DNA of 64,000 bases from Alviniconcha marisindica (GCA_018857735.1 JABMCL010001731.1:641001-705000); one strand, 5' to 3'. Counted from the first letter of the stretch, positions 34,342-46,236 are shown. The notes: generated from the sequence alone by a model not told the origin. Translations and numbers: made by a program.

Positions 34342-34981
34342 ATGCTGTTGTCTTCTTCCATACAGATGTTCATTGTCTGACATGCTGTGTTTCCATAATC
34401 TGTAAAAGTCACCCATCCATGTGATGGCCACACGCAGTTAGAGACCTACAGTTTTTCTCACTGCACTTCTGAGTGAAGTGTTGTGCTGCTGCACACAGAC
34501 AATTTTAACCATACTGAATTATTTCAGCCACATAGATATTAAAGCAAAACGTCTGTCCTGACATGAAAATGTCCAACTGCTTTAATTGTGACATCCGTCT
34601 GCACGACAATGAGTTATGCTATAAAATCACAGGCTAGTTTTACTTTATTTGTCATGCATTTGTCTCTTATTTAACGGGAAACACAAGAATTTCAGTCGGA
34701 GAGCTGTAGTATCTCTGATCATCGATCTCTAGCTCAGTGGGCGTTACCCAGTCTAGGTCTAGGCCTGCCAGTTTGTAAATATTAGATCTATGATGCATCT
34801 GGGTTGATTTTTAGATAAAATGTAAGCTACTGTTATCATCTTTTTAGTATATTAGTTTGAAGTGTGAGCAACAACCGAATTATATATTTCATTGAAACAA
34901 AGTTCTTTTCAGATGGTTCACTGCCTGCGAAAACAAAAGTAAGGTGAACGGTTCGGGTCATGTTGTCACATTTTTTTAAAC

Positions 34982-34986
<5 letters not shown>

Positions 34987-35041
<55 letters not shown>
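34987..35041. repeat. (CT)n microsatellite
   Basis: CT repeat with one slip. It marks the 3' end of the LINE remnant that follows on the minus strand. Confidence 0.95.
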
Positions 35042-35043
35042 TA

Positions 35044-36782
35044 AGAGCATCGTGGATGAGGGAGAGGGACTTGAAGCAGCTTTCGGCAGACGGTTTCATG
35101 GCATAATTCGTGCTTTATTAAAAGGAAACAACGCTAAAACAGAGCCAACAGGCATAACTTCAGTCTTTCCTGTGTTCAGCTTAAGCTTGTGGCTATTCAT
35201 CCAGAGCAGAACATTATCAATACATGTCTGAATACAGGACAGAGCAGAAGTGAACTGATCGGGTGGTGCACTTTTGGACAGCTCAGTGTCATCGGCGTAC
35301 TTGTGATAGTCACAATTATGGACAGAAATCACATCTGACAGAGGCTGAGAGTACAAAGTAAACAAGACTGGTCCTAACACAGAACCCTGGGGCACGCCGT
35401 ACACAAGATGGCGGGAGGTGGACACAACACCATCAACAATGACTGACTGGGAACGGCCACTCAGGTAGGAAACAAACCAGTCAAGGACTGTACCATAGGT
35501 TGTCTCAAGCCGTTTCAGCCATATCGAATGGTCCTAAGTGTCAAAAGCAGCACTTAGATCAAGCAGGTAACGGTAAATCTTGTCGGAGAAAAAGTCACAA
35601 AACCGATCGGGCAGATCTGAACGGGGGATGTCTGATGGGAGAGGGGCGGTGCTGGACTTGCCCAACAGTTCGCTGGACATAGTTAAGAGCTGCCTGTAGG
35701 AAGAACTGGAGTCAATCTTCTCACAGTAGAACCGTCTCTTGGCCTCCTGAACACACGCCTTCACAGCAGCCCGCTCCTTGGCGTAGACTTCCCTGTGGAC
35801 TGTGAGACGGGTTACTCTCCACTGTCGCTCAGCCAGTCTCCGTCTCCGTCGAGCCTCCCTGATCTCCTCGGTCATCCAGGGGGGCGGAAGGGCGGTCTCT
35901 CACGCGTCTGGTGACGGACGGGGCGTGGTGGTCAAGAACTCGACGATGCCCATCAGTGTAGACGAGGCTAGCCAGATCCAGGTCAGAATACTGTTGACTG
36001 GCGGCCTCAACCCAGGCCTGCACGTCGGGCTGGAAGTCGGAGAGACACATGGCCTTAATATTCCTTGATGTCACAAGACGTCTGCGTGGGGAGAGCTTCG
36101 TTACAGCCAGCGTGCAGACGACAGCTTTGTGGTCTGACAGATATGGGTAGTCCTGCACGCTGTTAAAGCAGAAACAGCTGTTCTCGGTACGCACCACAAC
36201 CCAGTCCAGGATACGTCCGTGCTTATGGATGGGTACGTTGACGAGCTGAGTCAGGTTGTGATCACTCAACATTGTCCTCAGGCGGCTCACTTGTCCGTCA
36301 GAACAATCATCATAGTGAAAGTTAAAATCACCAATGTACACAGTATCACTGCGAGAATCGGCATATTGAGATAGGAGCTCCCAGAATTCCTCAAGAAACA
36401 TGGAGTTTGTCAGTTTGTTGCGTTTACTTGGTGGCGGTCGATACAGACAAACTATAGCAACAGAAACATGATCAAATGAAAGCCGCATCTCCACTGCTTC
36501 GAAAGATCTGTAATCAAGAGGTTTGAATGATAAGGGAGTCGACAGGGATGTTCTCGCGACAAAGCCGATACCACCTCCTCTAGATCCTACGCGGGGGAAC
36601 GAACGAAAGACGTAACCTGCAGGGGTCATAGCGGCGATGTAGGCCTCGTCACCATGGGAATACAGCCACGTTTCCGTCAACATCAACACATCAACATTAG
36701 CGTCTACGATCATATCATGAATATCAGTGGCGATCTGGCGATATGACATGATATTTTTTTCTTTGAATTTCCCTTGGAACAC
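35044..36782 (-). mobile_element. L2/CR1-like LINE with endonuclease and RT, broken
   Basis: Read on the minus strand from 36782. An AP-type endonuclease is nearly complete, with the LMLTETWL, RGGGIGFVA, YIGDFNFH and YLSDHKAVV motifs. A linker (MTEEIREARRRRRLAERQW) follows, then FCDFFSDKI. The next residues, LLDLSAAFDT, belong deep in the RT, so roughly the first third of the RT is deleted. The RT core then reads GVPQGSVLGPVLFTLY and YADD. Other breaks: a +1 frameshift in a six-base C run near 35877, and a stop directly after AAFDT. The 3' end is cut off at the CT repeat, so the RT thumb and 3' UTR are lost. Non-functional. Confidence 0.88.
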
Positions 36783-37390
36783 TTATCTACATTGGAACAG
36801 TGATGGACCATGTGAAAACAGACACTATACACATGTCTACGGCACTGCCTTTGGATTGGAATTACTCAGACACGCAAAAGCTTTACTACCAACATCTGCT
36901 TGAGAAGCTTCCATCTGTTGACGTCGTCGCAAGCGAAGCAAAGAGCACAAAAAGTGTCTTTCTGCATTCTTCAGGCTCTATGCTCGACAAATGCGAGGGT
37001 GAAAACAGACACACACATTTTCTTTGCTGACACATCGTTTTTGCTGGAAGTAGTTGCTTGCATTTTTGAAGACTTCAGAGGTCAGACAGCATGTGTCAGT
37101 CTTTAGCATACCATACTTTGACTAGCTGTATTCTTTCCAAGGATGCGGGACGAATAGACGTTTGTGTGCACACCTCAAGACTGCGTGAGAAAATCTTAGC
37201 AGCTGGGCCTGACCTCGTCTCAACACATCGTGACAAAGAAGTGGTTCTCGTGTTTAACAAAGACACTGGAGAGGCCGTGAATATTGCATGCAATACAGAA
37301 TCTGATATGTTTCAGCCGTCAAAAGCTGTCCAGATCATTGTTCCAGTGTCGAAAAGTTTTCCAAGGGAAATTCAAAGAAAAATATCGTGA
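36783..37390 (+). mobile_element. Possible inverted 5' segment of the LINE
   Basis: TTCCAAGGGAAATTCAAAGA and a few more bases occur at about 37361 on the plus strand and at about 36778 on the minus strand, at the start of the adjacent LINE. This is a 26-28 bp inverted repeat around the intervening 580 bp. Open frames inside (36800-37030 and 37091-37390) read toward this repeat and are not recognised. It could be LINE sequence upstream of the endonuclease, inverted during insertion. Confidence 0.4.
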
Positions 37391-37828
37391 TGAATCAGTT
37401 CCACTAACTTTAAAACATTAAGTGTACTAGCTGGACCGTATGTGATAAAGTAATCAGAAGCCAAACAATTATTATGAAACTAAACCTGCACTGTTAATTT
37501 CGCAGCCGATTGCCTTCCATAGTAAGAAGTGGCCAAAGATCGAGTCAGCACATCAGAGACACAAATCAGACAAGGAAACTTTCTTTCCCATTTTTGTGGG
37601 CTTCAAAATCCGTGCTGGAACCAGAAATGACAACTTGTTGATGCCCTCTTTAATTTTGGGGTATTCGTCCGAGCAATTCCTACTCAGGTGCTTACAATTT
37701 TACCAGAACATTGCTGTGCTAACAAAAATGCTAAAAACTCTATATCAAATGACTCTTTTCACGGCACAAGTGTGTCCTTGGCTCGGCAGACGGAAAATGA
37801 GGCCGAAAAGCAGATGTCAGAATCTGTA
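37391..37828. other. Non-coding stretch
   Basis: No gene, repeat or known motif was recognised here. Confidence 0.4.
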
Positions 37829-38181
37829 TGTAACCGAGTGTATTGTATACATGTTGAGGGCCATGACCCTTTAACCTTTCCTTTCCGGTTTCTTTTCCTT
37901 TTTAATTGGGTAGGAGTTTTATGGCCCCAATTATCTAAGGTGTTAAAAACCTGTGCGCCAGGCCGGCAGCGTCCCTTTTCCCCCAGTGTCCCTGCAGAGG
38001 CAGGTTGCTTGTTTGCTGCTGCGGCCGGTGCTCATGTGTTCATCTCAGGGGAGAGCCTACACTGTTTCCTGGTTGGTTGGTGTACAAATAAAAGTTAGGT
38101 TATAGCAACCTCTGACTTGTGGCTCTTCATCCGTGCTTCCAACCTGCTTCCCTCAAACTCCCCTTCCCCCACTCCCCTACA
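37829..38181 (+). mobile_element. Solo LTR, same family as 4743-7801
   Basis: 353 bp, TGTAACCGAGTG to CACTCCCCTACA, with AAATAAAAG before the 3' end. It is flanked on both sides by TGTA (37825-37828 and 38182-38185), a clean 4-bp target duplication. No internal sequence is attached, as expected after LTR-LTR recombination. Confidence 0.88.
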
Positions 38182-39496
38182 TGTAGATACTGGCACAAGA
38201 ATATAGGGTATATTACAACTGCCTGCTGATTAAACACGCGTTCTTCCAGTGCCCTGTCTGCCATCAGAAAGGTTTATACCTCTCTTGCAAGCACACTGCA
38301 AACCAGTTATCTCGAGAAGATGGAAAGATATGACAGAAGAAAAGAAGGTGTAAAGCATATATAATATATAATTATACACTCTGCTGGAAACTCGACCAGT
38401 CACAAGTGGAGCCTATATCTCATGGGCAAAGCCAGTTTCCAGCATTGGTTTGATGCCACTCCTGCTTGAAAATGCCCATGCAACTGCCTTACTCAACCGT
38501 ATCATGAATTTGGTCAAGGAAGCTATGGAACATCTGAATCCAAATTAGGGGGAGAGTGGTTGAATGGTTTTGGATGGCCAAGCGCAATCACAAATGCTGG
38601 AACTGCATCACCTGGTCTTGCAAAGTCTTTTATGAAAGCATCTTAACTTGCCAGGACAAGCCATATCCAGCAGGTTACAGCTGCAGCGCTGCATATTTTG
38701 CAGCAACGTGTCTTCCTTTCTTATGTGGAGTTTGAGCCTGATCATGCTGTCAGCTCCGAACAATGGCAAACACAGACGGAGATGATGATGTAGAGCTTCA
38801 AGTCCTAGGATGTCGGTTGACGTATTAGGGACAAAATGTGACCAATGCCGAAGCATGCTTCAATGTTGCTTTACGTCCACAGAAACCGTAATGCTCATTA
38901 GGACGGAAAGCCCAGGACAGCCACCTCGACGTTCACACAGCTCCTGAACTATGAGATGGAGATTGAACAACCGCAGTTTAAATACTGGGCTCTAGTTGTT
39001 GATTTCCAGTTACGTCCTTCGGCTTGTGAATTCAGTTCGTTGTGGCGACTACCATCCTTGCGTGCAATGTCCGACTAAACCTATGCTTTGGCGTTTTGCT
39101 TTGGACCATGTGAACAATGAGATGTCAAAATTTGAGCTCGCTCAGCTTTTTCTGCCGCGGAGAAAACAAAATAGAGGAAAAGACGTGGCGCAACCTGGAT
39201 GGACTACCTAACCCAAGCTCAAGAATCTTGCTATGGACGGATTCGCTGTACCTGCAAACAAGTGTGCAGAGGGAGATGCAAATGCTTCAAGCCAACTTAC
39301 TGATAGCATAGCCCTGTGAATATGTGGCGGGAACTGTCACCGCGATTAGGCAGGTTTTCTTGACTGGAATGGGGCATTTCCGCTAATGAAGTAATTGTTT
39401 TTAATACTCAGTACAACTAATTGATAGTGGCTACTGTGACTGAAGCACTGAAAAAGTTGTTTCCATCACAAAACACAATGCCGATGAACGGATTTA
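38182..39496. other. Non-coding stretch
   Basis: No gene was recognised. The segment around 38820-38910 (GTCCACAGAAACCGTAATGC) is similar, in inverse orientation, to the extra 67-bp piece in the 5' LTR at 4880-4950. Confidence 0.4.
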
Positions 39497-40540
39497 ATCA
39501 GTTATGTGGACACGATCATGACCATCTAGTGTAACCTAATTACAGAAGCCACCGTTGCGGACAACATACAGAGGCGTTTGGATACTGTTGGTATCTTTTA
39601 GGCGTAAAATGTTTCAGAGGAGCATTGCATCTGCGCAAAGAACAATTTCTGTGACAGATTTTAATAGTCCGAATTATACAGTCTTGTTTTCTGTGACCTA
39701 ATTATGGATTTAATATTAACCCCAGGGTATCCAAGCGTCTGACTCGACCAGCAAGGCCATATCTGAGTATAATGCTTGTGTGAAAGGTCACACGTACGTG
39801 ACTTTCATTACAACAACAAAGAGTTTTGAACTGCAGTGTGGGTGATGCCGTCAGAACATGAAAGATGACCGTATTACGTGGTCATATGGGGTCAGTGCCA
39901 AGGTGTCTATGACTTGAAAATGTTCAGAGAGAATCATGCCTGTGAGCAACACGTCATGCGTTCACTCCATTTTGCAGTATCCATCGGATATTGTGACCAT
40001 AAGAGCTCCGGTAAATGGGGATCGGTGGTGTGGACACGTTTACACCCATTTAGCGTGACCTAATTGCTATAATCACTGTTGCAGACAACAGATAAAGGTA
40101 TCCTCACAATAGGGGACTCTGTCAGGCCGAAAATGTTCCAAGAGGAGCAATGTATCTGCCCAAAGTTCATGCTTTAATTTCAAAACAATTTCAGTAACAT
40201 TTTAATAGTCCTGGGATAACATATTTTTGTTTTCTTTGACCTAATTACGGATATTGTTATAGCCTCAGGGAATCCAAGTATCTGAATGGACCAGACAGAT
40301 CCTCCTGGAGCATAGTGCTTGTGTGAATGATCACAAGTTTTGCTGATTGTCAAAAACAAACAAACAAACAGTTTTGAAGTGTAGTTTGCATGATGCTGTC
40401 AGTACAGGATGATCTAATTACATTGCTAATTATAGTCATAGGAGGTCAGTTTCAAGATGTCTATGTGCCTAAAAATGTTCAGATAGAATCATAGTACATA
40501 TGTGCAAAACGTCATGCTTTCACTCAATTTTACTCTATTA
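39497..40540 (+). repeat. Tandem duplication, two units of about 500 bp
   Basis: Copy 1 (about 39497-39980) and copy 2 (about 40022-40540) share ordered blocks: GTGTGGACACG/TGTGGACACG, TTTTAATAGTCC, TGTGACCTAATTA/TTTGACCTAATTA, GCTTGTGTGAA, CAGTTTTGAA/GAGTTTTGAA, AAGGTGTCTATG/AAGATGTCTATG and AACGTCATGC. No protein-coding signal was recognised in either. Confidence 0.82.
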
Positions 40541-40545
40541 TTATT

Positions 40546-41013
40546 ATTATGGATCACTTTTATATAGCGCTATTCTCCGCTCTCGAGCAGACTCACTGTG
40601 CTCGCATGTGATTCTGCATGAGTGAATAGCTTTTTATAGCGCGTTTTTGAATATCCACCGAGGTGGTGTACTTAGAGCGCTGGCATGGCTGGTGCCACAT
40701 GAAACTGCTGCCATCTGGGCGCGTTCTGTGTACACCATACAACCATGCACCATGTCACTTCATGCAAAGCCACATACGTAAGGTGCATGCATGTTTAGCT
40801 GTAACCTGCCACCTGCACTTTTGGCAGAATGACCGGGGTCTTTTACGTGCTACTGCGGTAACACGGGGGTGGAACGGATACCGAAATAAGAGTCAGCACA
40901 GAAAGTTGACCCTGGAGAAGAAAATTCTCCCGCCGCTCCTGCAGGGATTCGAACCCGCCGCGACCTTTCGATCACGAGTCTGGCGCTCTAACCACTGAAC
41001 TATCCCCGCCCCG
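40546..41013 (-). mobile_element. tRNA-derived SINE, full length
   Basis: About 468 bp, reading on the minus strand. The head GGCGGGGATAGTTCAGTGGT carries the A-box and GGGTTCGAATCC the B-box. A body of about 350 bp follows, then the tail GAGTCTGCTCGAGAGCGGAG and AATAGCGCTATATAAAAG, ending in (AAT)n. This is the best-preserved copy of the family in the window. Pol III promoter boxes are intact by eye. Confidence 0.88.
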
Positions 41014-41043
41014 TATTCACCTGATTTTGTGACCACAGGAGCT

Positions 41044-41424
41044 CCGCTAAATTCCTAGGACATTTTATACGCCATTTTAGGTCACAAATATCTTCAGAAT
41101 CATCCAAACAGGGTCATACGAAGCGAATAAACCCAAAATTTGCAACGCAGAAAATGAGTTTTATCATAATTATTTGTGTCCTTGAGTGTGCGTATGCTCC
41201 TTTCAGACATTTGATCTAGATCTAGTTTCTGAGTAACCGTGCTCGCTTTCTGATGTTGGCGAAACAATCAATCGTGTACTGAGGACTCATCCATTTACAG
41301 ACTGTGATCAGAGTCACTTTTGTTGGAAATGTTGGCTTCATTCGCTAGATATAACCCTGTTTCAGTGATTCTGATGATATACGTGGCCAAAAATAGCGTT
41401 TAAAATGTCCCAGGAATTTTGGAC
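41044..41424. mobile_element. Palindromic MITE, family B
   Basis: Terminal inverted repeats of about 100 bp. The left starts AAATTCCTAGGACATTTTA. The right, inverted, starts AAATTCCTGGGACATTTTAA. Shared interior blocks are ATCTTCAGAATCA/ATCATCAGAATCA and AAACAGGGT. The copy is about 380 bp with no coding capacity. Relatives: 2755-3770 (split) and 55866-56135 (right part). Confidence 0.8.
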
Positions 41425-41484
41425 CGTCTCATTGGATATTACAAAGTTTTTGTCCATGAATGTCTGTTTTGATCTTATTCTGGG

Positions 41485-41830
41485 AGCGGGGACATCTCGA
41501 TGGTTGAGCGCCAGATTCTTGATCAAAAGGTCGCGGGTTCGAGTCCCGGGAGGAGAAACCGGAGAAATGTGCCTTTTGTATTGACTCATATTTCGGTGTC
41601 CGTTCCACGCCCATGTTACCGCAGTGGTATGTAACAGATTTTGCCAAAAGTGCAAGTGGCAGCTAGGTTACAGCTAAAGGCACACGCACCTTACGAATGT
41701 GGCTTCGAATGAAGTACGTGACACAGTAAACTGGTACACGGTTGTATGATATACACAGAACCTGTGCCTAGACGGCAGCAGTTTCACGTGGCACCAGCCT
41801 TGGTGGATATTCACACACGCGTTCGGAGGA
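41485..41830 (+). mobile_element. tRNA-derived SINE, 3' truncated
   Basis: The head GCGGGGACATCTCGATGG has a mutated A-box, and the B-box GGTTCGAGTCCCGG is preserved. The body matches the 40546 copy to the GGTGGATATTC block. The tail is missing. Confidence 0.82.
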
Positions 41831-42080
41831 CAGTAACTAGTTACGGTTATAGCTATCAGATTATATGCCCTTCTCGCTTTCTTCTGTGTTCCGAGGATGG
41901 CAGGAGGACCCTGGGGGAGAGAACCCGGCCTTCCATACATCGAACCTGTGATACGGAACTCTCTTCCTCTCTTTGTCAGGGATTCCTCTTCGCTGTCTTT
42001 TCCTAAGTCGAAACTGAAAACCCGCATACTGATTTATTGTTTTCTTTCTTTTCATTCTTCCAACCAAATGCATGCATTTG

Positions 42081-42082
<2 letters not shown>

Positions 42083-42136
<54 letters not shown>

Positions 42137-42138
42137 AG

Positions 42139-42201
<63 letters not shown>
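42083..42201. repeat. (GT)n followed by (GA)n
   Basis: GT at about 42083-42134, then GA at about 42137-42201. The flanks carry AACTTGGT and ACCAAGTT just after the GA run. Confidence 0.95.
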
Positions 42202-42203
<2 letters not shown>

Positions 42204-42417
42204 ACTTGGTAAAACACCAAGTTACTCTCTCTCTTCCCAGTCAACCATTGCGGTTATATCATGACGACACATATTTTGTTATCATACACCAGTTTTTAAA
42301 AATGTGGACACGCTAAATCTAGTATATGTACAATTTTAAAACGAGACTTAAAAGATCAGTAGAAAACAAACATAACCAATAGCCGTTTAAATTTTAAATT
42401 TCCCCCCAAATATTAAT

Positions 42418-42420
<3 letters not shown>

Positions 42421-42453
<33 letters not shown>
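42421..42453. repeat. (GA)n microsatellite
   Basis: About 16 GA units. Confidence 0.95.
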
Positions 42454-42456
<3 letters not shown>

Positions 42457-42546
42457 AATGCGCATACCTGTAGGTCTTTGTAAGCACTCTGGACTGCAAC
42501 GAGATGGCTCACCCTAAATAATCTATGTTATTATCATCACTAAGAC

Positions 42547-42596
42547 GTAGTGAGTCTACTCAAGAGCAAATAATAGCGCTACATAAAAGGGATCAC
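42547..42596 (+). mobile_element. SINE tail fragment
   Basis: GTAGTGAGTCTACTCAAGAG followed by AATAGCGCTACATAAAAG matches the tail of the SINE family. Nothing upstream matches the body. Confidence 0.65.
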
Positions 42597-43753
42597 TTAA
42601 CTGATTAATACAGTCGAACGTCGAACGTGCTGGGGAATTTCTTTTTTCTTCGAGTTATCCGTCGACAACGAATAAGTCGAACCCTGTAGAAAGTACTTCG
42701 AGTCGAAGGTTGTTTTTTTGTTTTTGTTTGTTTTTGTTTTTGTTTCTGTGCTTTGGAAACTGACGGCTCCTGATATTGATGATATTGTTTTTTGTTTTAT
42801 CAATTACTCGTGACGTAATCGTTGGCGCAGTCAAGCTTCAATGTTTGATGGCTTCAAAAGTTTCGTTTGTGTTTTCCTGTACAAAAGCTACATTATCGAT
42901 AATGCAATAACGGCATTTGTGAGACATTTTTGCAGCAGCCTTGACCTCTGGCCGTGGTAGAGCGTTTTTGTCTCTTGTGTGAGGTAAAAGAGGGTTTTTG
43001 GCCCATTCCAGCTTGTGAATGCAATTAAGGAATTTTACAGACGGCGCGCAGACATAAAGTATCGTGAGAACACAAACAAAAAATTCTGATGGTAAAGCTG
43101 AAATATAGATAATGAAGAAAACGAAGTTAAACATCAGTACATCATAATCAGTAACACAACCCACTATTTTAACTTTGATGCTTTGATATTTACGTTTCAT
43201 TTGTTTCTGGGTGACTGGAGAGAGTCTGACTCACAGGAGTTGTAATGCGTAATAAACCTTTTAAAAGAAAGTAGCTATCTTAAACTGAAGTTTTAACACA
43301 CATTTAAAACAGAGATCAACGTTGTGGTATTTACACTGTATTACAGGATGAAACTGGCATAAAACAAATGCACTTTAGAAACTTCTTTTTGGTTTCAGTT
43401 TCTCACAAAAATGATCAGCAATCTAATTATGGACTCAGCTGAAAACAGACCTCAAACAACTTTTAGTAGGAAACGATAAGTACTGGAAATGACCAGCCTA
43501 ACTCCGTCTAACCCGACAGTGATCAAATAGTATCGTATCTCTTCTATTTGGCCAAAGCTGTGGTCAGATGAACTCGGCTACGAACAAAATATGCATACAA
43601 TTCTCAAGTCATTTGAAACGCTGGCTGATCATTTTTTCTTTCTTTCGGTTGTTTACTTTTTATTTTTTAGTGAGAGCAAGTGCTCTTTGTACGTTTTTAC
43701 AATAATCCCGCCCCGGTTATCAGATCCATGCAATTTCATTACTGTACTGTTAG
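42597..43753. other. Non-coding stretch with unassigned ORF
   Basis: A 120-codon minus-strand open frame (42838-43200) has no recognised domain. CAGTCGAACGTCGAACG at 42611, preceded by TA, resembles a pogo/Tigger-type terminus, but no matching partner end was found. Otherwise nothing was recognised. Confidence 0.35.
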
Positions 43754-44918
43754 TAACCCGGGAACCGGAGCAGACGACGCTTTTGTTTTGAAGCGCTGCG
43801 TGTTGCGTAACGCCACATGGCCTTCACACAGCCGACCGGCGATAGCCGCTGGTGCGCGCCATTTTCAAATCTGTTTACTCCCTTAATATTTTGACCGCTT
43901 GTTTGTTTACCTACTCTTTGTTCACCTAGTCCTTTTTATGCACTAAGCCATGTGTAATATAATCTGGCATCTTAGAATGTTTATTTAGATCTTATTTAGA
44001 CGCAGGGTCGAGCTTAATCAGTAGCCGATGCCTCTCTAGGTCCATTCTTTTTATAGCCGTCGTCTGCATGGCGCGTTCTCTGTTTAGTACTAGTGAATAG
44101 TAGTGAATCGTTGTTTTGACTCGATTGAAGTAATTCTGTGTCGATCAGTGCTTTGTCGTATAGTATTTTGCTTAGCTGACTTCATGTTTAGTGTTTATTT
44201 TGGGTTGAAATTAACTTATTGAGTATTGTGTACTGTAGAAGCTAAGTTATATTCATAGACTACTTGATATCACTATCAGCGCTGTTGCGACTAAGATAAC
44301 GCGCCCCAGGCGAAAGATCGCACCGATTGTTTTAGTACTAGTCTTTGAGTGTGTCTTGCTTCTCTTATAGAGCGTTGTATTGTAATTGTTATGTACCATT
44401 TTAACCGTGGGAGCGTGCACTTTATTCTGATGTAAGTTTTATTGACAGTTATATTTTGTACATTGTGTTAGTTGTGATTTAGTTGTACGAATCTGCTTAT
44501 AGACAGGTGCAAGCCACGCTTCCCACTCTTGTTGTAAATTAAATAAGTCATGTGTGTACATTTTGTTTATACGGTTTAAAAGGTTGTAACTGTAGCTTTT
44601 ATTTGATGTATTTCATGTTTTAATTAGTTTAGTTATTGTTGAGGAAACTGTATCTGTGCGGGCCAAGGAAACACAATAGTCAGCCATTCTGTGGTCCAGA
44701 GGGCCGATTTCATTGTAGCGATAGCGTGTGTTCTTTGCGGCCCGCGCAGTTCTCTTATCTATGCGTGCGCGTGAGGATTTTGGGGGTGCTGAGAAAGTTG
44801 TCTGCTGCTGTAGAATAAAGCCTGTTTGCCGTCGCCGCCTGCTGTGGTCTCCATTTTGACTGACTCCGCTGCCTGCATCACTGTCCTGTTCTACGCTCAA
44901 CCACTCCACTCCATTACA
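43754..44918 (+). mobile_element. Probable solo LTR, second family
   Basis: About 1165 bp ending CCACTCCATTACA. An AATAAA sits at about 44814, followed by a G/C-rich segment, the usual layout of R and U5. TTAG lies on both sides (43750-43753 and 44919-44922), consistent with a 4-bp target duplication. The left end, TAACCCGGG, lacks the usual TG, so the boundary is uncertain. No primer-binding site or polypurine tract is adjacent. Confidence 0.45.
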
Positions 44919-44922
44919 TTAG

Positions 44923-45512
44923 AAAAAAACGTAACGTACGGTATGTATCTAGACTCTGACTACGCATCGACTGGTTTAATTTTCTTTTAGATGTAGCCGA
45001 TTTTGAAATCGACGATAATTCGTAAGGGACCCTTGGTAATTTTATTGTTCAAGACACTGGACACTTTGGCATTTTCTTCATTACGAATTTGAACAAATGA
45101 AGAGAGAAAGTTAAATTTGGACATAGCTGCGGTATCGTATGTATCAATTTAGGGTGTACATGTATTAGGCTGAATCTGCAGAATGTACACGTATACTGGC
45201 AGATATTGTAACAAGGAACATTAGTGTCACCTTTGATTTCAGCTTCTTTTTATTTGAAACCGGAAGTTTGCGGTACTATCATTTGCATCCCATTAGCTGG
45301 AACTGGTGTTTTCGCTTTTTTCTGATAGCGCGCACGTCGCACGAGATGCACGTCGGACGTAGCTCACGTGTGTGTGTTTCAATTGTTGCACGTGTAATCT
45401 GGTAAGATTGCAAGAATAGGCTACTGCCTAAAATCTCATTCCTTGAGCAATAATAAAGTTGTGGTATCTGTTAGACACACTGTACTGTATTGATCGGAGA
45501 TCACCTCCATCT
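44923..45512. other. Non-coding stretch
   Basis: No gene or repeat was recognised. Confidence 0.4.
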
Positions 45513-45573
45513 GTCCATGCGTGCGTGCGTGCGTGCTCGCGTGCGTGCCTGTGTGTGTGCGCGTGCGTGTGTG

Positions 45574-45639
<66 letters not shown>

Positions 45640-45767
45640 TGTTTCCTGGTGCTATAATTGTATAATTTGGCATCTTTTGTATACACTCTACTGCATTAAT
45701 CGGAGATCACCTCCGTCCGTATGCCGCGTCTCCATACCCTTCCTCCGTGAAACAAAACAAATAATGA

Positions 45768-45838
<71 letters not shown>

Positions 45839-45904
45839 TCTTCTGGGAGAATTAAAACAAACATTGCTTGCTCATATTGGGAATGTGAGGATTCTCTCCA
45901 TCTA

Positions 45905-45965
<61 letters not shown>

Positions 45966-46010
45966 GTACACGTCTGTGTTTGGAAAAAGGGCGGGGGCTG
46001 AAAATATGCA

Positions 46011-46074
<64 letters not shown>

Positions 46075-46153
46075 GTATGTGCGTGCGTGAGTGTGTGTGT
46101 GTTGTGCACGTCTGTTCGTTCCTTGAAGATATGCTCATGTCTTGTACTGACCG

Positions 46154-46234
<81 letters not shown>
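45513..46234. repeat. Microsatellite cluster
   Basis: Six tracts in 720 bp: GC/GT mixed and (GT)n to about 45640; (GA)n about 45769-45835 with one slip; (GT)n 45906-45964; (CT)n 46015-46070; (GT)n about 46089-46101; (GA)n about 46158-46234. The short spacers TACTGTATTGATCGGAGATC and CTACTGCATTAATCGGAGAT are related, so part of the cluster arose by duplication. Confidence 0.92.

Positions 46235-46236
<2 letters not shown>

Larger units (their letters stand above)
31780..34986. other. Non-coding stretch
   Basis: No gene was recognised. It holds a repeat shared with 47594-47750 (33363-33500), a poly-C run at 33500-33510 and a GC-containing GT repeat at 34268-34341. ATTAAA occurs at 32617 and 32845, possible but unproven late SAXO polyadenylation signals. 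Confidence 0.45.

Noticed and set aside
42611..43200. Pogo/Tigger-type transposon with a 120-codon ORF
   Set aside because: Only one terminus-like sequence was seen, no inverted partner was found, and the ORF shows no DNA-binding or DDE motifs.
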